A stretch of DNA of 64,000 nucleotides from Marinovum algicola (lineage in GTDB: Bacteria > Pseudomonadota > Alphaproteobacteria > Rhodobacterales > Rhodobacteraceae), in NCBI RefSeq assembly GCF_900109145.1, contig NZ_FNYY01000008.1, positions 62,001 to 126,000 of the forward strand, read 5' to 3'. This document shows, piece by piece, positions 52,284-61,132 of the stretch (the first letter of the stretch is position 1; each line of letters begins with the position of its first letter). A program made the translations under genes and the position numbers. The notes under the pieces are model-generated. The model saw nothing but the letters and a program-made list of their open reading frames with translations, was not told where the DNA came from and did not search any database.

Positions 52284-53009
52284 CTACTCGGTGACCATCT
52301 CGACCTCGCGCCGCACGTCCTCGATCTGGCCGCGATGCTCGTGACGCGCGCGGGCGGCGGTGACCAGGGCGCGAAAGATCGCCCGCTGCCTTCGGGCGTA
52401 GAACAGGTGTTCGGGGTGCCATTGCACGCCAAGCGCGAAGGGATCGGCGATGCGCTCGACCGCCTGCACCATGCCGCCGAGATCGCGGGCGGCCACTTGC
52501 AGCCCTGCGCCCAGGGTGTCCACCGCCTGCGAATGCAGGGCGTTGATCTGCATCGGTTTCAGGCCCGAGACCCCGGCCAGCCTGGTCTCGGCGCAGATTT
52601 TCACCGTCTTGCGCGGCAGGATGGTCCAGACCCGTTTGGAGGCGGTATAGACGCCATAGGCGTCCTGGTGCAGTGTGCCGCCAAGCGCCACGTTCAGCAT
52701 CTGCGAGCCGCGGCAGATGCCGAGCACCGGTTTGTCATGCTCGAACGCCGCGCAGACCAGCCGTCGCTCCAGCGCGTCGCGGTCCGGGTCGAGCCGGGCC
52801 GACGTGACCAGCCGGCCGCCGTAGAGGTCGGGCGAGATATCGTCGCCGCCGCCGATGATGATGCCGTCGACCCTGTCGATATCGGCATCGCGGCCGGCGA
52901 CCCAACGGGTCGCCCGGCCGCCTGCCAGCCACACGTTGAGCGCGACCAGAGGAAAGATCCGCCATCCCGAGCGGCGCGAGGTGGTCACTCCGATCAGCGG
53001 TCGGCTCAT
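52284..53009 (-). CDS. class I glutamine amidotransferase-like (PuuD type) protein
   Basis: 241 residues. The nucleophile Cys99 is in LGICRGSQ, and His198 with Glu200 in WHPEH complete the triad. The closest type is gamma-glutamyl-GABA hydrolase (PuuD). It overlaps the amidoligase gene by four bases. The family pair of amidoligase and glutamine amidotransferase has been predicted to make and process amide-linked metabolites or peptides; here the enzyme would supply or remove a glutamyl group. Confidence 0.88.
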   Translation of the reverse strand: MSRPLIGVTTSRRSGWRIFPLVALNVWLAGGRATRWVAGRDADIDRVDGIIIGGGDDISPDLYGGRLVTSARLDPDRDALERRLVCAAFEHDKPVLGICRGSQMLNVALGGTLHQDAYGVYTASKRVWTILPRKTVKICAETRLAGVSGLKPMQINALHSQAVDTLGAGLQVAARDLGGMVQAVERIADPFALGVQWHPEHLFYARRQRAIFRALVTAARARHEHRGQIEDVRREVEMVTE

Positions 53010-53980
53010 GTTATCGGCTCCTCGGCCAGACCGGCGCCGATCAGCAGGTCGCCGCAGCGCTGCGCCCAGGTGCGGCGCGACAGGGTGACCGGCCCGTGCG
53101 CCGCCTGCCAGACCCGACCCATGGCGGCCAGCAGGCGCGGGTCTTCGGCCAGCCTTTCGACCAGCAGCCAGCGCTGCCATTCGGTCAGCAGCGACCAGTC
53201 GGGTTCGTCGATGCGACAATCGGGCAACCGGAAATGAAAGGTGGGCCGGGCCGAGGTGGCTTCGGTCTGGACGCTGGCCAGGTGGTCGGGGGCGAGATGC
53301 TTGAACAGAGGAAGCATGTCGAGCCCGCGATTCCGGGTCGGATTGTGCTGGACATAGAGATCGACCAGCTCGGCGAGCGGCGCGTTCTCGGGGAGCGCCA
53401 GAAGCGCGCGCACGAAGGTCGTGGGGTAGGGCGCGGTGAACGGCAGGATGCGGCGGGTGTCGTCGATCGGCATGGCGGCGCGCAGCCAGTCTTCGAGCAG
53501 GGCATAGGCGGTCAGCGGGCGGCGGATGTCCTCCATGCTGTCCGAGGCGATCTGAACGTTGAAATGCACGCCAAAGCCCAGCACCAGCCCGGCGCTGCTG
53601 CCGCGCGCGCCGCCATCGCGCAGGTGCGGCAGAAGCCTGTTGAGCCGGGCCAGCCCGTCAAGATCGAGCGGTTCGGTGACGATTTCGACCGGGATGATAT
53701 CGCGGCCCAGGGCCATCGCCGCGTCGCGCAGCGCGCTTTTCTCGGATTTGCGCAGCGAGGTGTCGAGATAGATATCGAGCGCGCCGACCGGGCTGTCTTC
53801 CAGTTTCCAGGACGGGCCGCTGCCCCGGGCGAGCGTGCCGCCAAAGGCCTGTTGCGCGATCTTTGCCACCCGCGCCTCGGACAGTCCGCCCAACTCGATC
53901 TCGACCCCGACACGGCGGGGGCTGCCATCGGCGGCATCGGCGCGGGGCAGGGGGGCAAAGGCGGGTGTCGCGTCACTCAT
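53006..53980 (-). CDS. putative amidoligase (COOH-NH2 ligase type)
   Basis: 324 residues. VGVEIELGGLSEARVAKIA and the GFGVHFNVQI segment are the metal- and nucleotide-binding parts of the amidoligase superfamily, related to glutamine synthetase and gamma-glutamylcysteine ligase. It would join an amine and a carboxylate using ATP. Its partner downstream is a PuuD-like amidotransferase (ATGA overlap). Product not known. Start ATG 53980. Confidence 0.82.
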   Translation of the reverse strand: MSDATPAFAPLPRADAADGSPRRVGVEIELGGLSEARVAKIAQQAFGGTLARGSGPSWKLEDSPVGALDIYLDTSLRKSEKSALRDAAMALGRDIIPVEIVTEPLDLDGLARLNRLLPHLRDGGARGSSAGLVLGFGVHFNVQIASDSMEDIRRPLTAYALLEDWLRAAMPIDDTRRILPFTAPYPTTFVRALLALPENAPLAELVDLYVQHNPTRNRGLDMLPLFKHLAPDHLASVQTEATSARPTFHFRLPDCRIDEPDWSLLTEWQRWLLVERLAEDPRLLAAMGRVWQAAHGPVTLSRRTWAQRCGDLLIGAGLAEEPIT

Positions 53981-54035
53981 GCCAGAAAGCTTAGTGCCCC
54001 GGCGCGAAAAGGAAACGACGACCCGCGGTTCCGGC

Positions 54036-55046
54036 TCAGAGAATGCCTTCGTAGATCGGCTCCAGCGTCTCGTGATCGAACAGCGACGAAACCGAAGTGC
54101 CGTTCCAGATGTTCAGGATCGCCTGGGCAAACACCGGGGCCGTGGGCACGATGCGGATGTTCTTGGTCTTTTTCACCGCCTCGGTGGCCTCGATGGAATC
54201 GGTGATGACCAGCGATTTCATCACCGATTTCGAAATCCGCTCGACCGCCGGGCCGGACAGGACGCCGTGCGAGATATAGGAATGCACCTCGGTGGCACCG
54301 GCCTCGATCAGCACTTCGGCGGCCTTGCACAGCGTGCCGGCGGTGTCGCAGATGTCATCGACGATGATGCATTTCTTGCCTTTGACGTCGCCGATCACCG
54401 TCATTTCGGCCACTTCGCCGGCCTTTTCGCGGCGCTTGTCGACAATCGACAGCGGCGCGTTGATCCGCTTGGCCAGTTCCCGGGCGCGGGCCACGCCGCC
54501 GACGTCGGGCGAGACCACCATGATGTCGTTGAGCTTGCCCTTGAACTGGTTCTTGATGTCCAGCGCAAAGACCGGGCTGGCATAGAGGTTGTCGACGGGA
54601 ATGTCGAAGAAGCCCTGGATCTGGGCGGCGTGCAGGTCCATCGTCAGAACCCGCTCGATGCCGGCCTCGACGATCATGTTGGCCACCAGCTTGGCACTGA
54701 TCGGGGTGCGGGCCTTGGACCGGCGGTCCTGGCGGGCATAGCCGAAATAGGGGATCACGGCGGTGATCCGCGCCGCCGACGACCGCTTCAGCGCATCGGC
54801 CATGATCAGGAGTTCCATCAGGTTGTCATTCGCCGGGTTCGATGTCGGCTGGATGATAAACATGTCTTCGCCGCGCACGTTTTCGTAGACTTCGACGTAA
54901 ACTTCCTGATCATTGAACCGCTCGACGCGGGCATTCACCAGATCGACATTGATGCCGCGATGCATCGACATCCGGCGGGCGATCGAGCGGGCCAGTGGCA
55001 AATTGGCGTTGCCGGACATGAGTTTAGGTTCGACGAGCTGCGGCAT
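54036..55046 (-). CDS. prs: ribose-phosphate pyrophosphokinase
   Basis: 336 residues. [10 protein letters not shown], the [16 protein letters not shown] region and the PRPP loop [14 protein letters not shown] match PRPP synthetase, which makes phosphoribosyl pyrophosphate for nucleotide, histidine and tryptophan synthesis. Slightly longer than the usual 310-320 residues, with the extra in the N-terminus ([16 protein letters not shown]). A downstream ATG at the MSGNANL position (55019) is a second possible start. Confidence 0.96.
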   Translation of the reverse strand: MPQLVEPKLMSGNANLPLARSIARRMSMHRGINVDLVNARVERFNDQEVYVEVYENVRGEDMFIIQPTSNPANDNLMELLIMADALKRSSAARITAVIPYFGYARQDRRSKARTPISAKLVANMIVEAGIERVLTMDLHAAQIQGFFDIPVDNLYASPVFALDIKNQFKGKLNDIMVVSPDVGGVARARELAKRINAPLSIVDKRREKAGEVAEMTVIGDVKGKKCIIVDDICDTAGTLCKAAEVLIEAGATEVHSYISHGVLSGPAVERISKSVMKSLVITDSIEATEAVKKTKNIRIVPTAPVFAQAILNIWNGTSVSSLFDHETLEPIYEGIL

Positions 55047-55149
55047 GTGAGTGAGATCCCGGGCAAGAAAAGTAAAGGATTCGTGACGTTGACTTCGCTT
55101 AGCACGCGGTTACGGTCCGCAAAACCCAACTGTCAGGGGACAGCGCGAC

Positions 55150-55746
55150 ATGACACAAATTGACTACTATCTGGCGACAATCTCGCCTTTCACCTATCTC
55201 GCCGGCACCGAGCTCGAGGCGATCGCCGCCCGCCATGGCGCCAGCATCACCTACCGGCCGTTCGATATCATGGCCTGTTTCGCCCGCACCGGCGGCACCC
55301 CGCCCAAGGACCGCCACCCCAATCGGCAGGTCTACCGTTTGCAGGACATGGAGCGCCGCGCCAAGCGGTTGGGCAAGCCGCTCAACCTCAAGCCGGCGCA
55401 TTTTCCCACCAACATGGCGCCGTCATCTTATGCGCTGATCGCGGCGCAGAATGCCGGTGGCGGCGATCTGGGGGCGCTGGCGCACAGCTTCCCCCGCGCG
55501 GTCTGGGCCGAGGATCGCGATATCGCGCAGGATGACGTCATCCGCGACCTTCTGGAACAGGCGGGCTTTGATCCGGGGCTGGCCGACAGCGGGCTGCTGA
55601 CCGGTGCCGAGACCTATGCCGCCAACCTCGAGGCGGCAATCGAGGCCGGGGTCTTCGGCTCGCCCTTCTACGTGGTGGGCGAGCAGCGGTTCTGGGGGCA
55701 GGACCGGCTCGAGGATCTCGACCTGCACCTCGCCGGCAAGCTCTAG
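55150..55746 (+). CDS. DsbA-fold 2-hydroxychromene-2-carboxylate isomerase-like
   Basis: 198 residues. DYYLATISPFTYLAG, RPFDIMACF and the C-terminal VFGSPFYVVGEQRFWGQDRLEDL fit the HCCA isomerase/DsbA family, a glutathione-S-transferase kappa-like fold. It may use glutathione to isomerise an aromatic intermediate, though many relatives have no known substrate. Starts at ATG 55150 with GGGGAC before it. A terminator follows. Confidence 0.88.
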   Translation: MTQIDYYLATISPFTYLAGTELEAIAARHGASITYRPFDIMACFARTGGTPPKDRHPNRQVYRLQDMERRAKRLGKPLNLKPAHFPTNMAPSSYALIAAQNAGGGDLGALAHSFPRAVWAEDRDIAQDDVIRDLLEQAGFDPGLADSGLLTGAETYAANLEAAIEAGVFGSPFYVVGEQRFWGQDRLEDLDLHLAGKL

Positions 55747-55757
55747 CCGGGGCGGGT

Positions 55758-55790
55758 GCCTGCCGGACCAGTCCGGGCAGGCGCCGTTTT
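55758..55790 (+). terminator. terminator between converging genes
   Basis: Stem GCCTGCCGGAC (55758-55768) with GTCCGGGCAGGC (55771-55782; one bulged G), then TTTT at 55787-55790. It ends the isomerase gene and lies just past the end of the convergent membrane gene. Confidence 0.68.
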
Positions 55791-55795
55791 CCGGT

Positions 55796-56266
55796 TCAGG
55801 CCGTCTCGGGCACGTTGCTGCGGGCTCGGGCGAGCCATTGCCAGACCAGCCCGATGACCAGCGCCATGCCGACGTGACCGACAAAGGACGATTGCGTGTA
55901 GGCGCCGAACCCCATCATGAAGCTGCGCCCCATCGCCGGCGCGAGGATGCCCTGCGCCACGAACCAGAGCAGGACCCCGGCGCCGAGACCGGCGGCCGCA
56001 TGGCCGACGCCAGAGAGCCGCTTGACCGCCCAGACCGTGGCAGCAAATCCGAACACTCCGATCAGCACATGCACGGCAAAGGCCGCCGCATAAGGCACCT
56101 GCACCCCGCTGGCCATCCGCGTCAGGCCGATGACCAGATTGGCCGGTTCAAGCTGCACGCCGAAGAGCGAAGGCGATATCAGCCAGGCATAAGCCTCGAA
56201 GCTGAGTTCGCCGGCAAGCCCGGCTAGGGCAAGATGTGTCGCGGTGCTGGTGATCTTCTTGGTCAT
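55796..56266 (-). CDS. four-helix membrane protein, unrecognised
   Basis: 156 residues, ATG 56266. About four transmembrane helices: the first at 5-27, then YAAAFAVHVLIGVFGFAATVWAV, AAGLGAGVLLWFVAQGIL and FVGHVGMALVIGLVWQWLA. No motif is recognised. The pattern MGFGAYTQSSFVGH resembles small membrane proteins of unknown function. Convergent with the isomerase gene. RBS is AGGGACACC, weak. Confidence 0.65.
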   Translation of the reverse strand: MTKKITSTATHLALAGLAGELSFEAYAWLISPSLFGVQLEPANLVIGLTRMASGVQVPYAAAFAVHVLIGVFGFAATVWAVKRLSGVGHAAAGLGAGVLLWFVAQGILAPAMGRSFMMGFGAYTQSSFVGHVGMALVIGLVWQWLARARSNVPETA

Positions 56267-56410
56267 GGTGTCCCTTGTCTGTCCTGATCCTGTGATCCTG
56301 CCGGGCCTGTCCGGGGCGCCGGTCAGTGACAGATGTGCGGGTGTCCGCCGCGCCACCAGAGGCCAGGGCGGCCGCTTGCGGTGACGTTATCAACCGTGAT
56401 GACCGCCGGG

Positions 56411-56446
56411 CAAAGAAAGACCCCGGCAGATGGGCTGCCGGGGTCT
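56411..56446 (-). terminator. terminator after trcR
   Basis: Perfect 12-bp stem AGACCCCGGCAG (56418-56429) / CTGCCGGGGTCT (56435-56446) with a 5-base loop. On the minus strand it is followed by TTTCTTTG. It lies 27 bases past the trcR stop. Confidence 0.8.
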
Positions 56447-56472
56447 TGTCTGAGCGGATTGTCTGAGCGGGC

Positions 56473-57225
56473 TCAGGGCTGTTCGTCTTCGTCGTCATCT
56501 CCGCCGGGCAGGTTGAAGAAGCTGTCGGCATCGCGGATGTCGCGGTTGTCCTCTTCCTCGTCGTCGTCACTGTCGGACAACGAAAAGGTTTCCAGCCCCT
56601 CGATGGCGGTCGGCATGCGCGGCTCGGGCGCCATTTCAAGGCTCTGCTCGGTCGAGAGCAGCTTGCGGCGCTCGTCGTCCGACATCGCCTCGCCTTCGGC
56701 GGCGCGTTTCTTGGCCGCCTTCTGCACGGCGGCGTCAAGCTCGGTCTGCTTGCAGAGCCCCAGCGCCACCGGATCGATCGGCTGCATGTTGGCGATGTTC
56801 CAGTGGGTGCGCTCGCGGATCGACTGGATCGTCGGCTTGGTGGTGCCCACCAGCTTGGCGATCTGGCTGTCGGCCAGCTCGGGGTGGAATTTCACCAGCC
56901 AGAGGATCGAGTTCGGCCGGTCCTGACGCTTCGAAAGCGGCGTGTAGCGCGGGCCCCGGCGCTTGTCCTCGTCGTGGGCTGCGGGATTGAACTTGAGCTT
57001 CAGCTTGGCCAGCGGGTTGGCCTCGGCCTTGTCGATGTCGGCCTGGGTCAGCTGGTTGTTGGCAATCGGGTCGAAGCCCTTGACACCGGCGGCGACATCG
57101 CCGTCGGCGATGCCCTGAACCTCGAGCTCATGCATGCCGGTGAAATCGGCGATCTGCTTGAAGGTCAGCGTGGTGTTGTCCACCAGCCAGACGGCGGTTG
57201 CCTTGGGGTGCAGCAGTTTGGCCAT
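56473..57225 (-). CDS. trcR: cell-cycle transcriptional regulator TrcR (DUF1013)
   Basis: 250 residues. AKLLHPKATAVWLVDNTTLTFKQIADFTGMH at the start (ending KQIADFTGMH), then a helix-turn-helix-like region and RRGPRYTPLSKRQDRPNSILWLVK, where HPELADSQIAKLVGTTKPTIQSIR has a second HTH-like unit. The C-terminus is strongly acidic. DUF1013 is alphaproteobacteria-specific and known as TrcR, a cell-cycle transcription regulator. ATG 57225 follows AAGGAGACC. Confidence 0.9.
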   Translation of the reverse strand: MAKLLHPKATAVWLVDNTTLTFKQIADFTGMHELEVQGIADGDVAAGVKGFDPIANNQLTQADIDKAEANPLAKLKLKFNPAAHDEDKRRGPRYTPLSKRQDRPNSILWLVKFHPELADSQIAKLVGTTKPTIQSIRERTHWNIANMQPIDPVALGLCKQTELDAAVQKAAKKRAAEGEAMSDDERRKLLSTEQSLEMAPEPRMPTAIEGLETFSLSDSDDDEEEDNRDIRDADSFFNLPGGDDDEDEQP

Positions 57226-57356
57226 GCGGCGGTCTCCTTGAAAACAAAACTCTCCCGTCGCCTGGATTGGGCTGTCCCGGTCTCTGCCGGAACGGTTTCC
57301 ATTGTCGGGGAACTTCGGAGGCTTATAGTGCCGCAAACCGCGAAAGGGAAGTAAAA

Positions 57357-57992
57357 ATGCGTGTGATTGCTCTGTGCGCGGTGCTCTGCCTGCCGCTGAT
57401 GGCCCGGGCCGATGGCGAGAAAGCCGGCGATTTCGACTATTGGGTGCTGGCGCTGAGCTGGTCGCCGAACTGGTGCGAGATCGAGGGCGATGCCAAGGGG
57501 TCTGAGCAATGTGATCCGCGTCACGACTTTGGCTGGACGTTGCATGGTCTCTGGCCACAGTACCAGCGCGGCTGGCCGGCCTATTGCCCGACGGCCGAGC
57601 GCCCGCCATCGCGGGCGATGACCCGCGACATGAGCGATATCATGGGCACGGCCGGGCTCGCCTGGCACCAGTGGAAGAAACACGGCAGCTGTTCAGGGCT
57701 CTCGGCGGCGGGCTATTTCGAGGCCTCGCGTGCGGCTTACGAGGCGGTGGTGCGGCCGGAGGTGTTTCGCAAACTCGACCGCCCTGTGCGGCTGCCGGCG
57801 GCGGTGGTGGAGGAGGCCTTTCTCAAGGACAACCCGGCGCTCGAAGCAGACGGGATCACCGTGACCTGCCGCGACGGGCGTATCCAGGAAGCGCGGATCT
57901 GCCTGTCGCTGGAGATGGAGCCGGTGCCCTGCGGGCGCGACGTGGTGCGCGATTGCACCTTGCAGGATGCGCTGTTTGCGCCGGTGCGGTAG
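57357..57992 (+). CDS. ribonuclease T2
   Basis: 211 residues. A signal peptide (MRVIALCAVLCLPLMARA) precedes the two catalytic sites, FGWTLHGLWPQ and WHQWKKHGSC, both with the active histidines. The secreted enzyme cuts RNA to 3'-nucleotides via a cyclic intermediate; in bacteria it acts in the periplasm. Six or more cysteines could form the usual disulfides. Start ATG 57357, divergent from trcR. Confidence 0.94.
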   Translation: MRVIALCAVLCLPLMARADGEKAGDFDYWVLALSWSPNWCEIEGDAKGSEQCDPRHDFGWTLHGLWPQYQRGWPAYCPTAERPPSRAMTRDMSDIMGTAGLAWHQWKKHGSCSGLSAAGYFEASRAAYEAVVRPEVFRKLDRPVRLPAAVVEEAFLKDNPALEADGITVTCRDGRIQEARICLSLEMEPVPCGRDVVRDCTLQDALFAPVR

Positions 57993-58059
57993 CGATTGCA
58001 GGGCTGGGTGGGGCGGCGCGCCTGTCAGGCGCGCGTGGCGTGTGATCGCTGAACCCCCG

Positions 58060-58118
58060 CCCCGGGCCTGAACCGGGGCCTCGCCGGCCGCCAGGAGGTC
58101 CCGGGTCAGGCCCGGGAC
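58060..58118. repeat. inverted pair of REP-like palindromes
   Basis: CCCCGG (58060-58065) / CCGGGG (58073-58078) around GCCTGAA, and GTCCCGGG (58098-58105) / CCCGGGAC (58111-58118) around TCAGG. Read on the opposite strand the second reads CCCGGGCCTGACCCGGG, the same unit as the first. They lie between the converging RNase T2 and rlmN genes. Confidence 0.62.
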
Positions 58119-58126
58119 GGTTGCGC

Positions 58127-59299
58127 TCAGAGGCCGGTTTCCGCCGCGATCTCCTTGCGCGACTTGCGCGCTCGTTCGGTGGCGGATTTCAGCTGGCCGC
58201 AGGCCGCCATGATGTCTTCGCCCCGCGGTGTGCGGATCGGGCTGGCATAGCCGGCCTTGTGCACGATATCGGCGAATTTCTCGATCCGCTCCCAGTCCGA
58301 GCGCTCGTAGGGCGAGCCGGGCCATTCGTTGAACGGGATCAGGTTGATCTTGGCCGGAATGCCCTGGATCAGCTTGACGAGCCGGCGGGCGTCGGCATCG
58401 CTGTCGTTCACGCCTTTCAGCATGACATATTCAAAGGTGATCCGCTCGGAGTTCGACAGACGCGGATAGTCGCGCAGCGCGCCCAGCAGCTCTTCGATGT
58501 TCCAGCGCTTGTTGATCGGCACCAGCTTGTTGCGGGTCTCGTCGGTGGTGGCGTGGAAGCTGACCGCCAGCAGGCAGCCGATCTCCTCGGCCGTGCGCGC
58601 GATCTCGGGCACCACGCCGGAGGTCGAGAGCGTGATGCGACGGCGCGAGAGCTGGATGCCCTCGGCGTCCATGGCGATTTTCATCGCGTCGCGCACGTTC
58701 TCGAAATTGTAGAGCGGCTCGCCCATGCCCATCAGCACGATGTTGCTCAGCAGCCGCGTTTCGTTCTTGGGTGCGCCCTTTTCCGGCCATTCCCCCAGGT
58801 CGTCACGCGCCAGCATGACCTGGCCGATGATCTCGCCGGCGGTCAGGTTGCGCACCAGTTTCTGGGTGCCGGTGTGACAGAAGGAGCAGGTCAGCGTGCA
58901 ACCCACCTGGCTGGAAATGCAGAGCGTCCCGCGATCGGCCTCGGGGATATAGACCACCTCGACCTCGTGGCCGCCGGCAATCCGCACCAGGTATTTCCGG
59001 GTGCCGTCGGCGCTGACGTTCTTTGACACCAGTTTGGGCACATCGATGCTGAAATGCTCTGCCAGCTCAGCGCGGTAGGCCTTCGACAGATTGGTCATGG
59101 CGTCGAAGTCGCGCACACCCCATTGGTAGATCCACTGCCAGATCTGGCCCACGCGCATCTTTGCCTGCTTCTCGGGCGTGCCGATCGCCAGCAGCGCGTC
59201 GCGCATGGCGTCACGGGTCAGGCCAACGAGGTTGGTCTTGCCGCCTTCGGGCAGCTTGCGGGGGATGGTCATCACATCCTGGGTGATCGGCGCGGTCAT
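58127..59299 (-). CDS. rlmN: 23S rRNA (A2503)/tRNA (A37) methyltransferase RlmN
   Basis: 390 residues. Radical SAM motif GCTLTCSFC with C-x3-C-x2-C, then GMGEPLYNF, and [17 protein letters not shown] near the C-terminal half. A late cysteine in MAACGQL is the methyl-carrying one. It methylates adenine C2 in 23S rRNA and some tRNAs. ATG 59299 is first of two near starts; MTIPRK (59272) is the other. Confidence 0.96.
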   Translation of the reverse strand: MTAPITQDVMTIPRKLPEGGKTNLVGLTRDAMRDALLAIGTPEKQAKMRVGQIWQWIYQWGVRDFDAMTNLSKAYRAELAEHFSIDVPKLVSKNVSADGTRKYLVRIAGGHEVEVVYIPEADRGTLCISSQVGCTLTCSFCHTGTQKLVRNLTAGEIIGQVMLARDDLGEWPEKGAPKNETRLLSNIVLMGMGEPLYNFENVRDAMKIAMDAEGIQLSRRRITLSTSGVVPEIARTAEEIGCLLAVSFHATTDETRNKLVPINKRWNIEELLGALRDYPRLSNSERITFEYVMLKGVNDSDADARRLVKLIQGIPAKINLIPFNEWPGSPYERSDWERIEKFADIVHKAGYASPIRTPRGEDIMAACGQLKSATERARKSRKEIAAETGL

Positions 59300-59339
59300 G
59301 TCAGCGGCTCATTTTCCGAAAGAAGTGCCCCACATATAG

Positions 59340-59372
59340 GATTCGGGCGCGGAATCAAAAGGATTCCCGCCC
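59340..59372. promoter_or_regulatory. hairpin with three GANTC sites between ialB-like gene and rlmN
   Basis: GATTC (59340-59344), GAATC (59352-59356) and GATTC (59362-59366) lie within 27 bases; the last two form the stem of a hairpin (59345-59372). It is 41-73 bases upstream of rlmN and 50 bases after the ialB-like stop, so it may be a terminator, methylation-sensitive control or both. Confidence 0.45.
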
Positions 59373-59421
59373 CTTTGCGACAAGTCGCCCACCAAAGCGC
59401 CCGGGTCAGGGCGCAGGCCGA

Positions 59422-59955
59422 TCAGCCGGCGCAGCGGTTTTCGGCATCCTCGATCATCGCGGTGAACCCCAGAAGCGAGAAGGTGTCCTTGGTGACCGTC
59501 CCGCGCGACGAGCGTGCGGTCAGCACCGCCGCCGAGCCGCGCTTCATCGCCGTCACGATCTTGGCATCGTCGCTCGGCGACGCCGCCCAGGCCCATTCAC
59601 CCTCGGTGAACATCTCGAACTCGGTGCCGTCGATATCGACGGTCACCGTCGAACCGCTGGCAAAGGGATAGCCGCCGGTAAAGGTGATCTGCGGCGTGTT
59701 CACCCCAGCCTCGGGCCGGAAGAAGGCAAACAACAGGATATCGCCCCGCCGCACCGCCACCACCCGGCCATCGCGGGTGTTCACCGTTTCCTTGGGCCGT
59801 GTCACCGCCCAGCATTCCTTGGGATCGTCCTCGGTGAAGACGCTCCAATCCGTCTGGGCCGCGACGCGATTGGTGCTTTCCTGCTGCGCTGCCACGGCCG
59901 TTGCCGCCGCCAGTGCGATCACGGCGGCCATGCTGCGGGCAAAGGGAAGAATCAT
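59422..59955 (-). CDS. invasion-associated locus B (IalB) family protein
   Basis: 177 residues. A signal sequence (MILPFARSMAAVIALAAATAVAA) leads to the IalB-type domain: DPKECWAVTRPKE with one cysteine, the VFGGDILLF-like middle, and a late RCAG cysteine. Members are periplasmic or outer-membrane proteins in alphaproteobacteria; function in non-pathogens is unknown. ATG 59955. Confidence 0.85.
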   Translation of the reverse strand: MILPFARSMAAVIALAAATAVAAQQESTNRVAAQTDWSVFTEDDPKECWAVTRPKETVNTRDGRVVAVRRGDILLFAFFRPEAGVNTPQITFTGGYPFASGSTVTVDIDGTEFEMFTEGEWAWAASPSDDAKIVTAMKRGSAAVLTARSSRGTVTKDTFSLLGFTAMIEDAENRCAG

Positions 59956-60133
59956 ATGTCCAGCCTCCAAGCTGTCCTAGCCTCAACTACAATAACAAGG
60001 CCGCGCTGCCCCGTGATTTTGCTTCGGGTTTGCCACGCGGCCGTTTTCTTCTCGACAAAAGCACATTAGCGTCAAAGGTGCGACGGGCGAAAGGCCCGTT
60101 GGCAGAAAATCGCCAATATTTGAACGGTGTTTG

Positions 60134-61132
60134 ATGACCCCAAATCCCCATGCCGCCGCTGTCCCGCTGGTCGAAATACGACGCGGTCCCTTCCTTGAAA
60201 GCCTGCATCACGGGCATGCCGTGATCTGTGATGCCGGCGGCGAGATCACCGAGGCCTGGGGCGACCCCGAGGCGGTGATCCTGCCGCGCTCCTCGATCAA
60301 GATGATCCAGGCGCTGCCGCTCCTGAGCAGTGGCGCCGGGGACGATCTCGACAGCCGCCGGCTGGCGCTGGTCTGTGCCAGCCACGATGGCGCCGCGATC
60401 CACACCGACCTCGCCAGGGCCTGGCTCGAGAGCCTGGGGTTGGGCGAGGACGACCTGCGCTGCGGCCCGCAATGGCCCGACGACCGGCCGGCGCAGGCCG
60501 AGCTGATCAAGGCCGATGCGCGGCCCTGCCAGGTGCACAACAATTGTTCCGGCAAGCATTGCGGCTTCCTGATGCTCAACAAGCATCTCGGCGGCGGTCC
60601 CGAATACGTCCTGCCCGATCACCCGGTTCAGCGCGCCGTTCTGGCAGCCTATGAGGAGGTCACCGGCGAGACCAGCCCGGGCTATGGTATCGACGGCTGT
60701 TCGGCGCCGAATTTCGCCGCCTCGTTGCAGGGCGTCGCCCGCGCCATGGCCTGGTTTGCCAGCGCCCATCAGCGCAGTGACACCCAGAGCCGGGCCGCCG
60801 CCCGGCTGGTGTCGGCGATGCATGAGCACCCCGAGCTGGTGGCCGGCGAAACCCGCGCCTGCACCGAGCTGATGCGCGCCATGGACGGCGTGGCGATCAA
60901 GACCGGCGCCGATGGCGTCTATACCGCGATCCTGCCGCGGCAGGGCCTCGGCATTGCGCTCAAGATCGCCGATGGCGCTACCCGCGCCAGCGAGGCGATG
61001 ATGGCGCAGCTGCTGATCCGGTTGGGCGTGCTCGATCCGGCGCATCCGGCCGCGCTGCGCCGCGTCAACCACGTGATCAAGAGCCGCCGCGGTATCGAGG
61101 CCGGGGTGATCCAGACCGTGGAGGGCGTCTGA
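60134..61132 (+). CDS. asparaginase, Rhizobium etli type (type III/AsnA_II)
   Basis: 332 residues. The residues matching the R. etli enzyme's site are visible: SSIK (Ser53, Ser54, Lys56), NNCSGKH (Cys138, Lys141) and GIDGCS (Cys189). It hydrolyses L-asparagine to aspartate and ammonia. Start ATG 60134 is preferred to the TTG at 60131. Translationally coupled to the HAD gene (TGATG). Unlike the classic bacterial type I/II enzymes, it is related to serine-like hydrolase folds. Confidence 0.92.
   Translation: MTPNPHAAAVPLVEIRRGPFLESLHHGHAVICDAGGEITEAWGDPEAVILPRSSIKMIQALPLLSSGAGDDLDSRRLALVCASHDGAAIHTDLARAWLESLGLGEDDLRCGPQWPDDRPAQAELIKADARPCQVHNNCSGKHCGFLMLNKHLGGGPEYVLPDHPVQRAVLAAYEEVTGETSPGYGIDGCSAPNFAASLQGVARAMAWFASAHQRSDTQSRAAARLVSAMHEHPELVAGETRACTELMRAMDGVAIKTGADGVYTAILPRQGLGIALKIADGATRASEAMMAQLLIRLGVLDPAHPAALRRVNHVIKSRRGIEAGVIQTVEGV

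Noticed and set aside
49572-53237. 1221-codon plus-strand open frame opposite valS
   Set aside because: It is antisense to valS and the amidotransferase gene, both with intact motifs. The long frame is a codon-bias artefact.
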